A stretch of 9,278 bases of DNA, from assembly GCA_019313025.1 (NCBI GenBank), contig JAFDCA010000058.1, positions 1 to 9,278 of the forward strand. The letters are read 5' to 3'. Source of the DNA: Deltaproteobacteria bacterium (lineage in GTDB: Bacteria; Desulfobacterota; Desulfobacteria; Desulfobacterales; UBA11574). The position numbers and the translations under genes are program-made. Of this stretch, positions 5,975-9,278 are shown in pieces. Under the pieces are notes generated by a model that did not search any database, was not told the DNA's origin, and worked only from the letters and a program-made list of their open reading frames with translations. Numbering within the stretch: the stretch's first letter is position 1; each line of letters opens with the position of its first letter.

Positions 5975-6850
5975 TCATGAGGCCTTTAGGTCTTTGATGG
6001 TTCTGGTTTCCCATGATTCTTTTTCAGTAAAGATTTTTTTAAGAAAAGAATGGTTGAAGGCATGGCCGGATTTTTCCGCCACAACGTGGCCCAAAATAGG
6101 CATGCCTAAAAGTGAAAAATCACCAATGCAATCGAGAATTTTATGTCTCACAAACTCATCCTGATACCGCAAACCGCTTTCATTGATAACATCTTTGTCA
6201 TCGATGGCAATTACATTTTCAAGGGTTACGCCACGGGCCAGACCATATTTTTTTAAATATTCGTATTCATGCAAGAACCCAAAGGTTCTTGCTCTGGAGA
6301 TTTCGCTTTCCCAAACGAGTTCCGACACATCTACGGAATAAGACTGCGTTTTGATCAGCGGATGATCATATTCAATGGTACAGGTTATTTTATACGTTGA
6401 GCATGGATATATACCGACCATTTTTCCATCTTTTTTAAGTTCTATGGGTTCTTTAATGATAAAAAAATATCGAGGCGTATCCAGTTCCTTTATCCCCGAT
6501 TTCTTAATTAAAGAAGTAAATGGGCCGGCGCTTCCATCCATTATGGGCATTTCATAACTGTCGATTTCCACCAGCGCATTGTCGACTGAAAGGCCGGCAA
6601 AGCTTGCCATAAGATGCTCTATGGTTGAAACGATAAAACCCTCAACGCCGATAACCGTTGCCAGGCTTGTATCCACGACCATATTAAAATGGGCAGAGAT
6701 CATAGGACAGTCCAATAGGTCTGTTCTGATGAACTTGATACCATGATTCGGCGGTGCAGGCTTAATGGTTAAATTAACCTTTTTACCCGAATGAACCCCG
6801 ACACCCGAGCATTTCACCGGTTTTGCGACGGTTCTTTGTTGAAAATACAT
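5975..6850 (-). CDS. lpxC: UDP-3-O-acyl-N-acetylglucosamine deacetylase
   Basis: Zinc-dependent cytosolic enzyme that removes the acetyl group from UDP-3-O-acyl-GlcNAc, the committed step of lipid A synthesis. The 291-residue length is typical (about 300). Two-domain signatures are intact: QRTVAKPVKCSGVGVHSG at the N-terminus, then STIEHLMA with Glu78 (general base) and zinc ligand His79, MDGSAGPF (114-111 region), SRARTFGF, and RHKILDCIGD with zinc ligands His236 and Asp240, then catalytic His263 in SGHAFNH. Numbering is almost identical to E. coli LpxC (H79, H238, D242, H265). ATG 6850 is the first possible start because an in-frame TAA lies three codons upstream; no clear Shine-Dalgarno is present. 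It is a single gene, convergent to the small membrane protein and divergent from comM, outside any lpx or cell-division cluster in this window. Confidence 0.97.
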   Translation of the reverse strand: MYFQQRTVAKPVKCSGVGVHSGKKVNLTIKPAPPNHGIKFIRTDLLDCPMISAHFNMVVDTSLATVIGVEGFIVSTIEHLMASFAGLSVDNALVEIDSYEMPIMDGSAGPFTSLIKKSGIKELDTPRYFFIIKEPIELKKDGKMVGIYPCSTYKITCTIEYDHPLIKTQSYSVDVSELVWESEISRARTFGFLHEYEYLKKYGLARGVTLENVIAIDDKDVINESGLRYQDEFVRHKILDCIGDFSLLGMPILGHVVAEKSGHAFNHSFLKKIFTEKESWETRTIKDLKAS

Positions 6851-6949
6851 AGCAAATTATTTAATTGAACAGAAGCGTATATTTTTCTTACAACGGTGAA
6901 CATAAAACCGAAAAAAGAAAAATCAAGGCGTATTTTTTAAACCACATCT

Positions 6950-6979
6950 AATATATAGCCTAATGTTGGTGTTTGACAA
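6950..6979 (-). promoter_or_regulatory. Candidate lpxC promoter
   Basis: On the minus strand TTGTCA (6979-6974) is followed after 18 bp by TATATT (6955-6950), or after 16 bp by TATATA (6957-6952). Both are good sigma-70 fits. It predicts a start near 6943 and a leader of about 93 nt before lpxC. The same bases read on the + strand give TTGACA (6973-6978), toward comM. Confidence 0.55.
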
Positions 6980-7023
6980 GTATTAATTTCTTGACCGTAT
7001 GGGTTACGAAGGAGTTCCATAAT
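6973..7023 (+). promoter_or_regulatory. Possible comM promoter elements (weak)
   Basis: TTGACA (6973-6978) and TTGACC (6991-6996) point toward comM, but no -10 stands at good spacing: CATAAT (7018-7023) is 21 bp after TTGACC, and nothing near-consensus lies 16-18 bp after TTGACA. Reported because the -35 overlaps the lpxC -35 on the opposite strand. Confidence 0.25.
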
Positions 7024-7065
7024 CTCGCATTATAACCATCTCACTGATCAATGAAAGGAGGGGGC

Positions 7066-8601
7066 GTGCTCGCAAAGGTTTTAAGCAGCGCTGTTATGGG
7101 AATTGATGCGTTTTTGGTCGAAGTGGAAGTTGATATAACATCAGGACTCCCCACCTTTACCACCGTAGGGCTTCTGGAGGCTTCCGTAAAAGAAAGCAAA
7201 GAACCGGTCAAGTCTGCCATCAACAATTCGGGCTATACCTTCCCGGATGACAGAATTACCGTTAATCTGGCACCCGCTCACATCAAAAAGGAAGGAACCG
7301 GTTTTGACCTTCCCATCGCTTTGGGGATTCTTACGGCAACCCGGATCATTCCCCAGAATATCATATCCAAATACCTTGTTTTGGGTGAGTTGTCTCTAGA
7401 CGGTCGCATTAAACCGGTAAAGGGGTCTCTTCCCATGGCCCTGGCTGCCAAAACAGCCGGATATGATGGCATCGTTGTGCCGTATGACAATGGTCGAGAA
7501 GCATCGGTGGTGGCGGGAATAACGGTGTTACCGGTAAAAACATTGCCCCAACTGGTGGATTTTTTCAGGGGATTTACCAAAATAGAACCTGAGAAAACCG
7601 ATATTTCTCATATATTCAATCAGGGAAACACGTTTGACGTCGATTTTTCGGAAGTTAAGGGACAAGAACACGTCAAACGATCTTTGGAGGTCGCCGCTGC
7701 AGGGGGACACAACCTCATCATGATCGGCCCCCCGGGTTCTGGAAAGACGATGCTGGCAAAACGTGTTCCTACAATACTTCCTCCGATAACATTTGAAGAA
7801 GCCATTGAAACGACAAAAATATTCAGTGTCATCGGACTGCTTCCAAAAGACGAGGCGCTGATAACCAAGCGGCCATTTCGATCGCCCCATCACACCATAT
7901 CAGATGCAGGACTCATTGGTGGAGGTCATATCCCAAGGCCCGGCGAGGTCAGTCTGGCACATAATGGGGTCCTCTTTTTGGATGAGCTTTCAGAATTTAA
8001 GAAACATGTGTTGGAAGTCCTCAGGCAGCCTTTGGAGGATCTTCAGGTCACCATTTCACGGGCGGCGCTGACCCTGACATACCCATCGAGTTTTATGCTT
8101 ATTGCGGCCATGAACCCGTGCCCGTGCGGGTACTTTTCAGATCCCAAGCATGAGTGTCGATGCACGTATCCTCAAATTCACCGATACCGATCAAAAATTT
8201 CCGGGCCGTTGATGGACCGAATCGATATACACGTGGAAGTTCCGGCGGTTCCTTATAAAGACCTTGTGGGAGACCCCGATGCGGAATCGTCGGAGGTTAT
8301 CGGGGCACGTGTTGCAGCCGCCAGGGCGCGCCAGTTCGAACGGTTTAAACGAACCAAAATTTACTGCAATGCCCAGATGATCAACCGGCATATTAAAACA
8401 TATTGCCGGATTGACGTGGCCTCGTGCGATCTTCTCGAAAGCGCCGTCGACAAGCTTGGTTTGTCTGCCCGGGCCTATAACCGCATCCTTAAAATCGCCC
8501 GAACCATTGCCGACCTTGACGATGCCTCCGGCATCAGCGTCGACCACATTGCCGAAGCGGTTCAATATCGAAGTTTGGATCGGGGTAAGCGCCTAATTTA
8601 A
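7066..8601 (+). CDS. comM: ComM / YifB family Mg-chelatase-like AAA+ ATPase
   Basis: AAA+ ATPase; in naturally competent bacteria ComM is a hexameric helicase that promotes branch migration when incoming DNA recombines. It is widespread in non-competent species too. Start GTG 7066 gives 511 residues (family about 505-515) beginning VLAKVLSSAVMGIDAFLVEVEVDI, which fits ComM N-termini; AGGAGG at 7056-7061 lies 4 nt upstream. The ATG at 7051 would overlap that ribosome site. Visible: N-terminal Lon/S5-like ChlI domain (about 1-165), Walker A GPPGSGKT (221-228), RSPHHTISDAGLIGGG insert, Walker B LFLDE with Asp306-Glu307, a MNPCPCGYF...CRC cysteine cluster (352, 354, 364, 366) likely to bind zinc, GPLMDRID, and the C-terminal Mg_chelatase_C domain. 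It is intact. No other competence genes are nearby, so transformation cannot be inferred from this alone. Confidence 0.96.
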   Translation: MLAKVLSSAVMGIDAFLVEVEVDITSGLPTFTTVGLLEASVKESKEPVKSAINNSGYTFPDDRITVNLAPAHIKKEGTGFDLPIALGILTATRIIPQNIISKYLVLGELSLDGRIKPVKGSLPMALAAKTAGYDGIVVPYDNGREASVVAGITVLPVKTLPQLVDFFRGFTKIEPEKTDISHIFNQGNTFDVDFSEVKGQEHVKRSLEVAAAGGHNLIMIGPPGSGKTMLAKRVPTILPPITFEEAIETTKIFSVIGLLPKDEALITKRPFRSPHHTISDAGLIGGGHIPRPGEVSLAHNGVLFLDELSEFKKHVLEVLRQPLEDLQVTISRAALTLTYPSSFMLIAAMNPCPCGYFSDPKHECRCTYPQIHRYRSKISGPLMDRIDIHVEVPAVPYKDLVGDPDAESSEVIGARVAAARARQFERFKRTKIYCNAQMINRHIKTYCRIDVASCDLLESAVDKLGLSARAYNRILKIARTIADLDDASGISVDHIAEAVQYRSLDRGKRLI

Positions 8602-8605
8602 TCAG

Positions 8606-8634
8606 TTGACAATTTCAGTTAGATACAATAAAAT
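8606..8634 (+). promoter_or_regulatory. Near-consensus sigma-70 promoter of the nucleotidyltransferase gene
   Basis: TTGACA (8606-8611), a 17-bp spacer, and TAAAAT (8629-8634), one base off TATAAT. It begins 5 bp after the comM stop. A start point 7 nt past the -10 falls on 8641, the first base of the downstream ATG, implying a leaderless mRNA. This is the best promoter in the window. Confidence 0.7.
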
Positions 8635-8640
8635 GAAATT

Positions 8641-9048
8641 ATGAATAAAAACAGGGTTATAAACAAATTAGAGCCTAAAATAAAAAACGATTTGCAACCA
8701 CTATTTAGCCGGTTTTCGTCGGTATTGTCAGCCTACATTTTCGGATCTGCCGTCCAAAGTACGGTCAAAAGGTTCAATGATGTTGACATCGCCGTACGGG
8801 TAGAAGATGGTTTTAATCCTGAACAGACATTTGACCTCAGACTTCAACTTAACGAAGAGTTTGAAAATTATTTCGGAATGAACGTGGATATTGTGGTGTT
8901 GAATCTCGCATCACTGACATTGATTCACCAGGTTCTAAGAAACGGAAAATTAATCTTTGCACCCATTAAAAGGCCCCTGTCAATTAAAAACACCCCTCCA
9001 TCGCAAAAAGAATCTTTTTTTGCAGGGAGATCATCCAGTACGAGATAA
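8641..9048 (+). CDS. MNT-family nucleotidyltransferase (MntA-like), no HEPN partner visible
   Basis: A 135-residue minimal nucleotidyltransferase. The catalytic motif GSx10DxD is exact: Gly35-Ser36, then Asp47 and Asp49 in NDVDIAV; a third metal-binding Asp83 is in NVDIVVLN, followed by HQVLRNGKLIF as in the family. Proteins of this class (MntA) can transfer AMP onto, and so silence, a HEPN toxin (HepT) encoded next door. Here no HEPN gene follows within the remaining 230 bp, and comM lies upstream. The last 29 residues (from about APIKRPLS) are Ser/Lys/Arg/Pro-rich and unlike the usual acidic helical end, and neither other frame restores it, so the 3' end may be replaced or decayed. No Shine-Dalgarno precedes the ATG; a strong promoter sits so close that the mRNA may be leaderless. 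Catalytic residues look intact. Confidence 0.85.
   Translation: MNKNRVINKLEPKIKNDLQPLFSRFSSVLSAYIFGSAVQSTVKRFNDVDIAVRVEDGFNPEQTFDLRLQLNEEFENYFGMNVDIVVLNLASLTLIHQVLRNGKLIFAPIKRPLSIKNTPPSQKESFFAGRSSSTR
8996..9029 (+). repeat. Hairpin inside the nucleotidyltransferase 3' end
   Basis: GCAAAAA (9003-9009) pairs with TTTTTGC (9017-9023), extended outside a small internal loop by CTCC (8996-8999) and GGAG (9026-9029). The stem is AT-rich and lacks a T-run after it, so it is a poor terminator. It falls in the atypical tail of the coding region, which may be recently acquired sequence. Confidence 0.35.
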
Positions 9049-9163
9049 ATCCCTTGTCGTTGTCTGCATCCGGGTTTTCAAAATTTATTGGTGCGGATTC
9101 TTATTCGATCTGCTACCATGCACCCATCAGGATCAAGGTCATGTAAGAAAATTAAAGGTGGTC

Positions 9164-9206
9164 GTTGCGTCGCGCAGAGATTTTCATTGTCTCGGAGCGA
9201 AGCAAC
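9164..9206. repeat. 17-bp imperfect inverted repeat
   Basis: The arms 9164-9180 (GTTGCGTCGCGCAGAGA) and 9190-9206 (TCTCGGAGCGAAGCAAC) match in 14 of 17 positions around a 9-nt loop; all three mismatches are G-A or A-G. The words GGAGCGAAGC and AGAGATT recall the dispersed palindromic repeats built on GAGCGAAGC-type sequence found in many bacterial genomes. The resemblance is from memory and inferred. Confidence 0.5.
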
Positions 9207-9231
9207 CTTCCATATTTTTCTAACTACCCCT

Positions 9232-9248
9232 GGTCCGAAAAGCGGACC
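9232..9248. repeat. Hairpin GGTCCG-AAAAG-CGGACC
   Basis: Perfect 6-bp G-C-rich arms with a 5-nt loop, 26 bp beyond the larger inverted repeat. An alternative pairing extends outward with CTGG/CCAG. There is no T-run on either strand next to the stem, so it is not a typical terminator. Confidence 0.5.
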
Positions 9249-9278
9249 CCAGAAAAACGTCGGTACCTTGTCATGTCC

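Larger units (their letters stand above)
9049..9278. other. Non-coding right end of the window
   Basis: No gene can be supported in these 230 bp. A minus-strand frame is open from the window edge to a TGA at 9080-9078 (66 codons), and a + frame is open from before 9049 to the edge, but neither shows a recognisable domain and both run through the inverted repeats listed separately. No HEPN-like reading frame follows the nucleotidyltransferase. Confidence 0.5.

Noticed and set aside
7051..7065. ATG at 7051 as the comM start
   Set aside because: The first codons (MKGGG) are the ribosome binding site itself; the GTG at 7066 gives the N-terminus typical of the family.
7528..8565. Long minus-strand frames opposite comM
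   Set aside because: They are shadows of a firmly identified gene and have no domain of their own.
8957..9223. + frame continuing over the nucleotidyltransferase tail, considered as a frameshifted C-terminus or HEPN remnant
   Set aside because: The translation shows neither the family's usual C-terminal helix nor the HEPN Rx4-6H motif; the third frame stops within a few codons.
9078..9278. Minus-strand frame open from the right edge to a TGA at 9080-9078
   Set aside because: 66 codons without a recognisable motif, crossing both inverted repeats; it could be the end of a gene from the right but cannot be supported here.
1..9278. CRISPR array, tRNA/rRNA genes, insertion sequence or phage genes
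   Set aside because: No regularly spaced repeats, no RNA-gene signatures, no transposase or integrase frames were found on either strand.

Overview
The window reads as chromosomal housekeeping DNA from a Gram-negative bacterium. lpxC (lipid A synthesis) implies an outer membrane. The moderate base composition, the class II (B12-dependent) ribonucleotide reductase as the visible RNR, the pit-DUF47 pair and long AT-rich spacers with short decayed repeats suggest an anaerobic deltaproteobacterium (Desulfobacterales-like). That placement is inference from gene content and style, not from a marker gene.

Layout, left to right: (1) the 3' part of a PiT-type inorganic phosphate transporter and, 12 bp later, its DUF47/PhoU-like partner, on the + strand. 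(2) Convergent to them, a membrane-anchored alpha/beta hydrolase of BEM46 type on the - strand. (3) A roughly 400-bp gap that acts as the nrdJ control region. It holds a consensus -35, a perfect 18-bp palindrome with an exact NrdR-box core, a terminator-like hairpin with a U-rich tail, and an A/T hairpin next to the ribosome binding site. (4) nrdJ, intact. (5) A 367-bp spacer with short palindromes and a small tandem repeat. (6) A small two-helix membrane protein of unknown function. (7) lpxC on the - strand, divergent from (8) comM (YifB-type AAA+ ATPase), with a good lpxC promoter between them. (9) A small MNT-family nucleotidyltransferase directly behind a near-consensus promoter whose predicted start point coincides with the ATG. 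(10) About 230 bp of non-coding sequence with two inverted repeats.

The genes do not form one pathway. pit and DUF47 form a phosphate-uptake operon; nrdJ supplies deoxynucleotides; lpxC commits carbon to lipid A; comM handles incoming DNA during recombination; the nucleotidyltransferase resembles the antitoxin half of an MNT-HEPN module, but no partner is visible.

I see no mobile element, CRISPR array, tRNA or rRNA, and no clear undescribed multi-gene system. The items most worth a second look are the nrdJ leader (NrdR box plus possible attenuator) combined with a degenerate ATP-cone in NrdJ, and the apparently leaderless, partnerless nucleotidyltransferase with an atypical C-terminus.
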